5,008 bases of DNA, taken from assembly GCA_021767845.1 (NCBI GenBank), contig JAASSQ010000223.1, forward strand, positions 1 through 5,008, read 5' to 3'. Positions 1-5,008 of this stretch are shown in pieces. The translations under genes and the position numbers were made by a program. Each line of letters begins with the position of its first letter. Within the stretch, counting starts at the first letter, position 1. Source of the DNA: Roseovarius sp. (GTDB lineage: Bacteria > Pseudomonadota > Alphaproteobacteria > Rhodobacterales > Rhodobacteraceae). The notes under the pieces were generated by a model that did not search any database, was not told the origin of the DNA, and worked only from the letters and a program-made list of their open reading frames with translations.

Positions 1-17
1 CCCGGATTTGGCGCGCG

Positions 18-830
18 TCAGCTGCCCCAGATGTAGATGCTGGCGAACAGGAACAGCCAGACCACGTCCACGAAGTGCCAGTACCAGGCCGCCGCCTCGA
101 AGCCGATGTGGTTCTCCGGCGTGAAATGGCCGCGCATCACCCGCAGCAGGCAGACGAACAGGAAGATCGTTCCGATGATGACATGCGCACCGTGAAAGCC
201 CGTAGCCATGAAGAAGTTGGCGCCGTAGATGTTGCCCGAGAAGCCGAAGGCCGCGTGGCTGTATTCATAGGCCTGGAACAGGGTGAAGATGACACCCAGC
301 CCGATCGCGATGGCCAGACCCTGCTTGATGTCGCGGCGGTTGTTTTCATGCACCAGCGCATGGTGCGCCCATGTGGCCGCCGCGCCCGAGCACAGCAGGA
401 TCAGCGTGTTGATCAGCGGCAGGTGCCACGGGTCGAAGGTCTCGATGCCCGCCGGGGGCCACTGGCCGTCCACCGCGGGGCTTTGCGGGCCCATCGGGTA
501 CATGGCGTGCTTGAAGAAGCTCCAGAACCAGGCGGCAAAGAACATGACCTCGGACATGATGAACATGATGAAGCCATAGCGCAGGCCGATCCGCACTACG
601 GGCGTGTGGTCGCCGGCCTGGTTTTCCGCGATGGTGTCCGACCACCAGCCGAACATCACGTAAAGAACCCCGACAAGGCCGATCAGGAAGACCCAGGGCT
701 GGTTGTTCGACGCCTGCGGCGACATCCACAGGACCGCGCCGAACAGCATGACGAACGCCGCCACCGCGCCGAGGAACGGCCAGATTGAGGGGTTCAGGAT
801 GTGATAATCGTGGTTCTTTTCATGTGCCAT
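18..830 (-). CDS. ctaE: Cytochrome c oxidase subunit III (aa3 type)
   Basis: This is subunit III of the membrane-bound aa3 cytochrome c oxidase. It contains no metal centre but stabilises subunit I and supports proton uptake. The 270 residues match the usual family length and show seven hydrophobic segments, at about 17-36, 45-63, 83-106, 136-157, 170-190, 203-230 and 247-268. Family hallmarks are visible: SEVMFFAAWFWSFF at 93-106 with Glu94 (equivalent to the DCCD-reactive Glu90 of the bovine protein), the FHGAHV motif at 212-217, and the AAWYWHFVDVVWLF stretch at 247-260. The ATG start gives the typical short polar N-terminus (MAHEKNHDYH). A GAGGG ribosome-binding sequence lies 12 nt upstream (843-847), which is rather distant. 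The gene starts 25 nt after the ctaG stop codon, so it is the last cta gene seen in this operon. The stop codon is TGA. Identification is very secure. Confidence 0.98.
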   Translation of the reverse strand: MAHEKNHDYHILNPSIWPFLGAVAAFVMLFGAVLWMSPQASNNQPWVFLIGLVGVLYVMFGWWSDTIAENQAGDHTPVVRIGLRYGFIMFIMSEVMFFAAWFWSFFKHAMYPMGPQSPAVDGQWPPAGIETFDPWHLPLINTLILLCSGAAATWAHHALVHENNRRDIKQGLAIAIGLGVIFTLFQAYEYSHAAFGFSGNIYGANFFMATGFHGAHVIIGTIFLFVCLLRVMRGHFTPENHIGFEAAAWYWHFVDVVWLFLFASIYIWGS

Positions 831-855
831 CTTGGTCGGTATCCCTCGTGAAGGC

Positions 856-1440
856 TTAGTTCAGGTTATTATCGGTTTGGCCGGCCCGATCAAGGGCGGC
901 ATGGTCTTCTTCGGGCATGTCGATCTGGTAGAACGTGTAGGACAGCGTGATCGTGTGCACCAGCTTTGCGTCCCGGTCGTCCACGATCTCGGGATCGACG
1001 TAGAAGGTGACGGGCATTTCCACCCGCTCGCCGGGCTGAAGCACCTGCTCTTCGAAGCAGAAACAGTCGATCTTGGTAAAGAACCCGCCCGCCTCGAACG
1101 GCGTCACGTTGTAGCTCGACTGGCCCGCGATCGGCTCGTCTGTGGGGTTGTAGGCCTCGTAGAAGGCCAGCCCCGTCTCGCCGATCCGCACTTCCATCTC
1201 GCGCTGCATCGGCTTGAACTCCCAGGGGAAGTCGCGCTCCTTGCTGGCGTCGAACCGGACCGTGATGGTCTCGTCCAGCACCTCGTCCGAGGCGCCGTCG
1301 GCCACGTTGGTTTCCCCGCCATAGCCGGTGACGCGGCAGAACCAGTCGTATAGCGGCACCGACGCCCAGGCCAGCGCGCCCATCGTCACGACCACGCCCA
1401 CCAGGCGCACAACCGTCTTGGATTTCGCATCCATCGCCAT
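856..1440 (-). CDS. ctaG: Cytochrome c oxidase assembly protein CtaG (Cox11 family copper chaperone)
   Basis: CtaG is the bacterial Cox11 homologue. It is anchored in the inner membrane with a periplasmic copper-binding domain and inserts copper into the CuB site of subunit I. The 194-residue product has one N-terminal membrane segment (about 9-30), followed by the conserved YDWFCRVTGYGG block with Cys35. The Cox11 copper-binding CFCF signature is at 126-129 (Cys126, Cys128) in a beta-rich domain, and FYQID near the C-terminus is also typical. The start at 1440 overlaps the stop of the upstream small gene by one base (TGATG). A strong GGAGGT lies 9 nt upstream at 1450-1455, which favours this ATG over the second one two codons later (1434), where the spacing would be 15 nt. 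The tight overlap implies coupled translation with the CoxF-like gene. The stop is TAA. I see no defects, and all signature cysteines are present. Confidence 0.97.
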   Translation of the reverse strand: MAMDAKSKTVVRLVGVVVTMGALAWASVPLYDWFCRVTGYGGETNVADGASDEVLDETITVRFDASKERDFPWEFKPMQREMEVRIGETGLAFYEAYNPTDEPIAGQSSYNVTPFEAGGFFTKIDCFCFEEQVLQPGERVEMPVTFYVDPEIVDDRDAKLVHTITLSYTFYQIDMPEEDHAALDRAGQTDNNLN

Positions 1441-1610
1441 CAGTCCTGCACCTCCCCTTGCGTCTGCGGCTGCATCGAAAACCCGTCTTCCCCGACCTTC
1501 ACGACCGTCAGCCCGAAGATCAGCGCGACAAACCCCACCAGCACCAGCCCAAGGCCCAGGTTGCGGCCGAACCGGCGCTTGTGCAGTTCATGTTCCTCCC
1601 GAAAGCTCAT
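1440..1610 (-). CDS. coxF: Small membrane protein between ctaB and ctaG (CoxF-like oxidase assembly factor)
   Basis: This gene encodes 56 residues: a charged, His/Arg/Lys-rich N-terminus (MSFREEHELHKRRFGRN), one hydrophobic segment at about 18-38, and a short acidic/polar tail. The charge pattern predicts the N-terminus in the cytoplasm and the tail in the periplasm. I take the internal ATG at 1610 as the start, because a strong GGAGG (1619-1623) lies 8 nt upstream within the last ctaB codons. The open frame extends further upstream (to 1772), but that part is Arg/Ser-rich shadow of ctaB. The gene begins 1 nt after the ctaB stop (TAAC-ATG) and its TGA overlaps the ctaG ATG, so it is embedded in the assembly-gene block. 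Alphaproteobacterial oxidase operons often carry such a short frame at this place, annotated CoxF or hypothetical. A role in oxidase assembly is inferred from position. The biochemical function is unknown to me, and the symbol rests on position and type. Confidence 0.85.
   Translation of the reverse strand: MSFREEHELHKRRFGRNLGLGLVLVGFVALIFGLTVVKVGEDGFSMQPQTQGEVQD
1450..1455 (-). promoter_or_regulatory. Ribosome-binding site of ctaG
   Basis: The minus strand reads GGAGGT here, 9 nt before the ATG at 1440. It lies inside the last codons of the small coxF-like gene. It selects the first of two closely spaced in-frame ATG codons (1440 rather than 1434) and fits re-initiation at the TGATG overlap. 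Confidence 0.75.
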
Positions 1611-1611
1611 G

Positions 1612-2553
1612 TTACCAGCCTCCCAGCCCCATCGGGGCCAGCGTCGCTTCCAGCGCGATCGCGCCGAAATGCGCGAAGAGATAATAGAGCGACAGGCGGA
1701 AGAACTTCTTTTCCGTGCGGTAGTCGTCGGCCTCGGCGATGGTCTCGTCGCGGCGCCAGATGCGCAGCGCACCCAGCAGGAACAGCGCGTTCAGCACCAC
1801 CGCCACCGCCAGGTAGACCGGCCCGCCCACGGCGGTGAACCCGGTGCCCACCGCCAGCGCGGCCAGCAGCACGGTATAAACCAGGATATGCACGCGGGTC
1901 GCGCGGCGGCCATGCGTCACGGTCAGCATCGGCACGCCCGCCTCGTGGTAATCCGAGCGCATGAACAGCGCCAGCGCCCAGAAATGCGGCGGCGTCCACA
2001 TGAAGATCAGCGCGAACATCAGCACCGATTCGACGCTCACCGTGCCGGTGGCCGCGGCCCAGCCGATCATCGGCGGGAAGGCCCCGGCGGCGCCGCCGAT
2101 CACGATGTTCTGCGGCGTCCACCGCTTGAGCCACATCGAATAGATCACGACGTAGAAGAAGATGGTGAAGGCCAGCAAAGCGGCCGCCACGAAATTCGTG
2201 GCCAGCGCCAGCATCACCACGGCAAAGCCCGCCAGCGTCATGCCGAAGGCGAAGGCCTCGTCGCCGGTCACCTTGCCGGCGGGGATGGGGCGGTTCCGGG
2301 TCCGCTTCATCACCCGGTCGATATCGGCATCCCACCACATGTTGAGCGCGCCCGACGCGCCGCCGCCCACCGCGATGAACAGGATCGCGGCAAAGCCCAC
2401 CACCGGGTGCACCGAGACCGGCGCCGCCAGCAACCCGACCAGCGCGGTGAACACCACCAGAGTCATCACCCGCGGCTTGAGCAGGGCGAAGAAATCGCCG
2501 AATCCCGCCTCGTCGGTCCGGGGGGCTGCTGTGTTGAGGCTCGCGTCGCTCAT
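1612..2553 (-). CDS. ctaB: Protoheme IX farnesyltransferase (heme O synthase)
   Basis: CtaB transfers a farnesyl group from farnesyl diphosphate to the vinyl side chain of protoheme IX, making heme O. This is the step before CtaA makes heme A for the aa3 oxidase. It is an integral membrane enzyme of the UbiA prenyltransferase superfamily. The 313 residues match the family length and are hydrophobic nearly throughout, with roughly nine helices. The early LLKPRVM motif (24-30) is typical. The prenyl-diphosphate/Mg-binding motif is at 71-89: Asn71, Asp75, Asp79 and the following MKRTRNRP. The second conserved loop, at about 138-165, contains LKRWTPQN and GAFPPMIGW, and YHEAGVPML is at 202-210. 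The ATG at 2553 has a GGAG sequence 6 nt upstream (2560-2563). The gene lies 59 nt after ctaC, and its stop is 1 nt before the next gene's ATG. The gene is intact and the identification is very secure. Confidence 0.98.
   Translation of the reverse strand: MSDASLNTAAPRTDEAGFGDFFALLKPRVMTLVVFTALVGLLAAPVSVHPVVGFAAILFIAVGGGASGALNMWWDADIDRVMKRTRNRPIPAGKVTGDEAFAFGMTLAGFAVVMLALATNFVAAALLAFTIFFYVVIYSMWLKRWTPQNIVIGGAAGAFPPMIGWAAATGTVSVESVLMFALIFMWTPPHFWALALFMRSDYHEAGVPMLTVTHGRRATRVHILVYTVLLAALAVGTGFTAVGGPVYLAVAVVLNALFLLGALRIWRRDETIAEADDYRTEKKFFRLSLYYLFAHFGAIALEATLAPMGLGGW
1619..1623 (-). promoter_or_regulatory. Ribosome-binding site of the small coxF-like gene
   Basis: The minus strand reads GGAGG here, 8 nt before the ATG at 1610 and within the final codons of ctaB. 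It decides the start of the small gene and rules out the upstream extension of the frame. Confidence 0.75.
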
Positions 2554-2578
2554 CTCGGTCTCCGGTCAGGCGGGGGAA

Positions 2579-2600
2579 GGGGCGCGATCCGCCGCGCCCC
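2579..2600 (-). other. G+C-only hairpin between ctaC and ctaB
   Basis: The arms GGGGCGCG (2579-2586) and CGCGCCCC (2593-2600) form a perfect 8-bp stem with a 6-nt loop. It begins 12 nt after the ctaC stop codon in the direction of transcription. The bases after it on the minus strand are TTCCCCCGCC, with no run of T, so it is not a convincing intrinsic terminator. It may instead stabilise the 3' end of a processed ctaC message or lower expression of the downstream genes. That role is inference; only the symmetry is seen. Confidence 0.55.
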
Positions 2601-2612
2601 CGGCTGTCGTCG

Positions 2613-3467
2613 TCAGTCGGCCGAGGCCAGGCGCACGCTCTGCGGCAGGGTCGAGGGATCGCCGGCATATTCCTCGACGGCACCCTTCAACCACATCTCG
2701 TAGTCTTCCTGGCTGACCACCTTCACGGTGATCGGCATGTAGGCATGGTCCTTGCCGCACAGCTCGCTGCACTGGCCGAAATAGATGCCTTCCTTCTCGG
2801 CCTTGAACCACAGCTCGGCCAGACGGCCCGGCACCGCGTCCTGCTTCACGCCGAAGGCGGGGATTGTCCAGCTGTGGATCACGTCCGCGCCGGTCACCTG
2901 CATCACCACGGTCTTGTCCACCGGCACCACAACGGCGGTGTTGGTGGCCAGCAGGTATTCATCCTGGCTGTAGCCGTATTCCTCCAGCTCGTCGCGCGCC
3001 AGCATGAAGCTGTCGAAGGCGAACTCGTGGTCGGTGTATTCATAGCCCCAGTACCACTGGTAACCCGTGACCTTGATGTTGATGTCGGCCTCGGGGATTT
3101 CCTGCTGCTTGAACAGCACCGGCAGCGAGAACGCCCCGATGAAGACAAGGATCACGATCGGCACCACCGTCCAGGCGATCTCCAGCGGCGAGTTGTGCGT
3201 GAAGCTGGCCGAATTCGGGTTGGACTTGCGGTTGTAGCGCACCATCACGATCACCAGCAGCGCACAGACGAAGATGGTGATGATGGTGATGATGACCAGG
3301 ATCATGCCGTCCAGCCACTGAAGGTCGCGCGCCAGTTCGGTCGCGGCCGGCTGAAAGCCCATGCCGCCCTGTTCGGGCTTCCCGATGATTTCAAGCCCGT
3401 CCTGCGCACGCGCGGGAGTGGCGGAAATGGCGGCCAATGCGGCCAGTAGGCTGAAGAATCGTCCCAT
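2613..3467 (-). CDS. ctaC: Cytochrome c oxidase subunit II (CuA subunit)
   Basis: Subunit II takes electrons from cytochrome c through the binuclear CuA centre in its periplasmic domain and passes them to heme a in subunit I. The 284-residue precursor begins with a signal peptide (1-21, likely cut after ARA so that the mature protein starts at Gln22). Two membrane helices follow at about 54-77 and 96-118, then a cupredoxin domain. The aromatic electron-entry patch is YQWYWGYEY (136-144). All six CuA ligands are present: His198, Cys233, Glu235 (by backbone), Cys237, His241 and Met244. I chose the ATG at 3467 because it opens directly into the signal peptide and has AGGG 6 nt upstream (3474-3477). 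The open frame extends further upstream to 3599, but that part looks like untranslated leader. It is the first gene of the cta operon. The C-terminal tail after about residue 267 lies beyond the conserved domain. Confidence 0.98.
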   Translation of the reverse strand: MGRFFSLLAALAAISATPARAQDGLEIIGKPEQGGMGFQPAATELARDLQWLDGMILVIITIITIFVCALLVIVMVRYNRKSNPNSASFTHNSPLEIAWTVVPIVILVFIGAFSLPVLFKQQEIPEADINIKVTGYQWYWGYEYTDHEFAFDSFMLARDELEEYGYSQDEYLLATNTAVVVPVDKTVVMQVTGADVIHSWTIPAFGVKQDAVPGRLAELWFKAEKEGIYFGQCSELCGKDHAYMPITVKVVSQEDYEMWLKGAVEEYAGDPSTLPQSVRLASAD

Positions 3468-3563
3468 TTTGCACCCTGATCGGTTGAAGCGGTATCTGTT
3501 GTATGTCCCGTCGGGCCCCGCATACGGCGGAATCCCGTTGTTTCGTCGTCGGTAAAAACCATA

Positions 3564-3584
3564 TTCTTGCATACCAGACAAGAA
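3564..3584. repeat. Inverted repeat TTCTTG-N9-CAAGAA
   Basis: Two perfect 6-bp arms, TTCTTG at 3564-3569 and CAAGAA at 3579-3584, are separated by 9 nt. The centre lies about 107 nt upstream of the ctaC start codon, overlapping the zone where its promoter is expected. The spacing suits an operator for a dimeric regulator, but I do not recognise the motif, and an arm this short could arise by chance. Confidence 0.4.
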
Positions 3585-3592
3585 AGACCGTT

Positions 3593-3607
3593 GCGGCAAA
3601 CGGACGC
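3593..3607. promoter_or_regulatory. Possible RegA/PrrA-type binding site
   Basis: GCGGC (3593-3597), five bases, then GACGC (3603-3607) fits the loose GCGNC-N(x)-GNCGC pattern reported for the redox response regulator RegA/PrrA of photosynthetic alphaproteobacteria. That regulator controls terminal oxidases. The site lies 5 nt from the FNR box. The pattern is degenerate and common in G+C-rich DNA, so this is a suggestion only. An overlapping dyad CCGTT-N6-AACGG (3588-3603) is an alternative reading. Confidence 0.3.
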
Positions 3608-3612
3608 TTTTT

Positions 3613-3626
3613 TTGATTCAGATCAA
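3613..3626. promoter_or_regulatory. FNR/FnrL-type box TTGATTCAGATCAA
   Basis: The sequence TTGAT-TCAG-ATCAA matches the FNR/Anr consensus TTGAT-N4-ATCAA at every specified position. The symmetry extends one more base on each side (3612-3627). In Rhodobacterales the usual reader is FnrL, an oxygen-labile iron-sulfur regulator. The box ends 33 nt before the tldD ATG, and its near edge is 145 nt from the ctaC ATG. It probably overlaps the tldD core promoter and lies upstream of the ctaC promoter. The target gene and the sign of control cannot be read from sequence alone. Repression of the low-affinity oxidase when oxygen is scarce would be a natural reading. Confidence 0.75.
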
Positions 3627-3659
3627 ATACCTTTGTCGCACCCTGCACAGGATGACCCC

Positions 3660-5008
3660 ATGACCGACCCCGCCTTTCGCCCCTTCGAGACGCTGCTGGA
3701 CCGCGACGCCGCCCTGCACCGCCTGCAAGAGGCGACCGCCGGCGCCGATGACGGCGAGCTGTTCCTCGAACGCCGCCAGTCCGAGGCGCTGGTCTTCGAT
3801 GACGGGCGGGTGAAAACCGCCTCTTTCGACGCCGCACAAGGCTTCGGCCTGCGCGCCGTGCGCGGCGAGGTGTCGGGCTACGCGCATTCCTCGGACATCT
3901 CCGAGGCGGCACTGACCCGCGCTGTGGAAACCGCGCGGCTGGCCGTGGGCGATGGCGGCGGCACGATGGCCCCGCCCCCGCCGCGCACCAACCGCCACCT
4001 TTACACCGACGCCGACCCGATCGCGGGCGCCACCTTTCCGGTCAAGCTCGAAACCCTGCGCGAGATCGACGCCTTCGCCCGCGATCTGGACCCGCGGGTG
4101 GTGCAGGTGACTGCCACGCTGGCCGCCTCGCACCAGGAGGTCGTGATCCTGCGCCCCGACGGCACCGAGGTCAGCGATTCGCGCCCGATGACCCGGCTGA
4201 ACGTGTCGGTCATCGTCGAACAGGACGGGCGGCGCGAATCCGGCACCGCGGGCGGCGGCGGGCGGCTGGGGCTCGACGGGCTGATCGACCCCGCCGACTG
4301 GCAGGCCAAGACGCAAGAGGCGCTGCGCATCGCGCTGGTGAACCTGCGCGCCGGCCCCGCCCCGGCGGGTGTGATGGACGTGGTGCTCGGCCCCGGCTGG
4401 CCCGGCATCCTGCTGCACGAGGCGATCGGCCACGGGCTCGAGGGGGATTTCAACCGCAAGGGCAGTTCCGCCTTTGCCGGGCTGATGGGCCAGCGGATCG
4501 CGGCGCCGGGGGTGACGGTGCTGGATGACGGGACGATCCCCGACCGGCGCGGCTCGATCACCATCGACGACGAAGGCACGCCCTCGGGCCGCAACACGCT
4601 GATCGAGGACGGCATCCTCGTGGGCTACATGCAGGACCGGCAGAACGCCCGCCTGATGGGGGTCGAGCCCACCGGCAACGGCCGCCGCGAAAGCTATGCC
4701 CACGCGCCGATGCCGCGCATGACCAACACCTACATGCTGGGCGGCGAGGCCGACCCCGCCGACATCGTGGCCGATCTCAAGGACGGGATCTATGCCGTGG
4801 GCTTCGGCGGCGGGCAGGTGGACATCACCAACGGCAAGTTCGTCTTCTCCTGCACCGAGGCCTATCGCGTGAAGAACGGCAAGGTGGGCGACCCGGTCAA
4901 GGGCGCCACCCTGATCGGCGACGGGGCGACCGCGCTGCAACAGATCCGCGCGCTCGGCAACGACATGGCGCTCGATCCCGGCATGGGCAATTGCGGCAAG
5001 GCCGGCCA
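3660..5008 (+). CDS. tldD: TldD-family zinc metalloprotease subunit (3' end cut by window)
   Basis: TldD forms a cytoplasmic zinc protease with TldE (PmbA). In E. coli the pair processes microcin B17 and degrades the unstructured antitoxin CcdA; its role in most alphaproteobacteria is unclear. The 449 codons seen contain the metal/catalytic HEAIGH motif at 253-258 (HExxxH: His253, Glu254, His258) in the conserved context LLHEAIGHGLEGDFNRKGSS. Further family blocks include IDDEGTPSGRNTLIEDG (302-318), GNGRRESYAH (339-348) and FSCTEAYRV (396-404). Cys445 in GNCGKAG near the cut probably matches the third metal ligand of E. coli TldD. Family length suggests about 25 residues are missing. The ATG at 3660 has AGGA 7 nt upstream (3649-3652); the nearby ATG at 3652 hits a stop after three codons. 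No frameshift or lost key residue is seen. It is transcribed divergently from ctaC, with the FNR box just upstream. Confidence 0.95.
   Translation, partial: MTDPAFRPFETLLDRDAALHRLQEATAGADDGELFLERRQSEALVFDDGRVKTASFDAAQGFGLRAVRGEVSGYAHSSDISEAALTRAVETARLAVGDGGGTMAPPPPRTNRHLYTDADPIAGATFPVKLETLREIDAFARDLDPRVVQVTATLAASHQEVVILRPDGTEVSDSRPMTRLNVSVIVEQDGRRESGTAGGGGRLGLDGLIDPADWQAKTQEALRIALVNLRAGPAPAGVMDVVLGPGWPGILLHEAIGHGLEGDFNRKGSSAFAGLMGQRIAAPGVTVLDDGTIPDRRGSITIDDEGTPSGRNTLIEDGILVGYMQDRQNARLMGVEPTGNGRRESYAHAPMPRMTNTYMLGGEADPADIVADLKDGIYAVGFGGGQVDITNGKFVFSCTEAYRVKNGKVGDPVKGATLIGDGATALQQIRALGNDMALDPGMGNCGKAG

Larger units (their letters stand above)
3468..3659. promoter_or_regulatory. Divergent promoter region of ctaC and tldD
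   Basis: These 192 nt separate the oppositely transcribed ctaC and tldD and hold no convincing gene. They look less G+C-rich than the flanking coding sequence. They contain an FNR box (3613-3626), a possible RegA/PrrA-type site (3593-3607) and inverted repeats at 3564-3584 and 3588-3603. A weak sigma-70-like pair for ctaC can be drawn on the minus strand: TTGCCG at 3594-3599, a 17-nt spacer, then TGGTAT at 3571-3576. This would leave a leader of roughly 95-100 nt. The leader includes GTATG (3501-3505) and CATAC (3521-3525), which could pair. The promoter assignment is a guess. That both promoters lie in this region is a firm inference from gene orientation. Confidence 0.8.

Noticed and set aside
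75..788. A 237-codon plus-strand open frame opposite ctaE.
   Set aside because: Its composition is dominated by Arg, Asp, Glu and His, as expected for the reverse of a membrane protein gene. The minus strand encodes textbook subunit III.
832..1353. A 173-codon plus-strand open frame opposite ctaG.
   Set aside because: It has no recognisable domain and lies fully opposite a conserved gene, so it is a shadow frame.
1611..1772. An upstream start for the small coxF-like gene.
   Set aside because: The extra 54 codons are an Arg/Ser-rich overlap with ctaB in another frame, while the ATG at 1610 has a strong GGAGG at ideal spacing.
1561..2703. A 380-codon plus-strand open frame opposite ctaB and the end of ctaC.
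   Set aside because: It is an antisense shadow of high-G+C coding DNA. The product is low-complexity, rich in Arg, His and Gln, with no recognisable domain, while the opposite strand encodes clear CtaB.
3468..3599. An upstream start at 3599 that would add 44 residues to CtaC.
   Set aside because: It would bury the signal peptide inside the protein, and the added part resembles no family member. The ATG at 3467 opens directly into a signal peptide and has a ribosome-binding sequence.
3588..3614. A plus-strand terminator-like pattern: a CCGTT/AACGG stem followed after 4 nt by seven T.
   Set aside because: No plus-strand gene lies upstream to be terminated, the stem is only 5 bp, and the T-run runs into the FNR box. 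It is better read as regulatory DNA.
3652..3663. An ATG at 3652 just before the tldD start.
   Set aside because: It reads ATG-ACC-CCA-TGA, a three-codon frame that ends over the tldD start codon. A leader-peptide role is possible but unsupported.
3618..4940. A 440-codon minus-strand open frame opposite tldD.
   Set aside because: It is an antisense shadow. Its product is rich in Gly, Ala, His and Val with no family features, and the plus strand encodes well-conserved TldD.

Overview
The window is G+C-rich, tightly packed DNA from an alphaproteobacterium, most likely a member of the Rhodobacterales (Paracoccus/Rhodobacter/Roseobacter relatives). I base this on the gene order and on how closely I recall the CtaC protein resembling Paracoccus subunit II. 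Two examples are the mature N-terminus beginning with Gln and the GQCSELCG...HAYMPI CuA loop. No database search was run.

Layout. Bases 18-3467, all on the minus strand, hold five genes of an aa3-type cytochrome c oxidase operon. In transcription order they are ctaC (subunit II, 3467-2613), ctaB (heme O synthase, 2553-1612), a 56-residue membrane protein of the CoxF type (1610-1440), ctaG (Cox11-like CuB chaperone, 1440-856) and ctaE (subunit III, 830-18). The last junctions are very tight: 1 nt between ctaB and the small gene, and a 1-nt TGATG overlap between the small gene and ctaG. A 59-nt gap with a G+C-rich hairpin separates ctaC from ctaB. Bases 1-17 are the start of the sequence downstream of ctaE and hold nothing recognisable. 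The operon's end and terminator lie outside the window.

Bases 3468-3659 are a divergent intergenic region of 192 nt. It carries a perfect FNR-type box (TTGATTCAGATCAA, 3613-3626), a possible RegA/PrrA-type site next to it, and two more inverted repeats. From 3660 to the window edge runs a plus-strand gene for a TldD-family metalloprotease subunit. It is intact as far as it goes but is cut by the window edge, probably about 25 codons before its stop.

How the genes work together. CtaC and CtaE are structural subunits of the proton-pumping terminal oxidase. CtaB farnesylates protoheme on the route to heme A. CtaG delivers copper to the CuB site of subunit I. The CoxF-like protein is presumed to help assembly. 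The gene for the catalytic subunit I (ctaD) is not in the cluster and must lie elsewhere, as in Paracoccus and Rhodobacter. TldD has no obvious role in respiration but shares the regulatory region.

This is an ordinary core-metabolism region. I see no mobile element, CRISPR array, RNA gene or new defence-like system. The points most worth a second look are the regulatory architecture between ctaC and tldD, the small coupled gene, and the hairpin between ctaC and ctaB.
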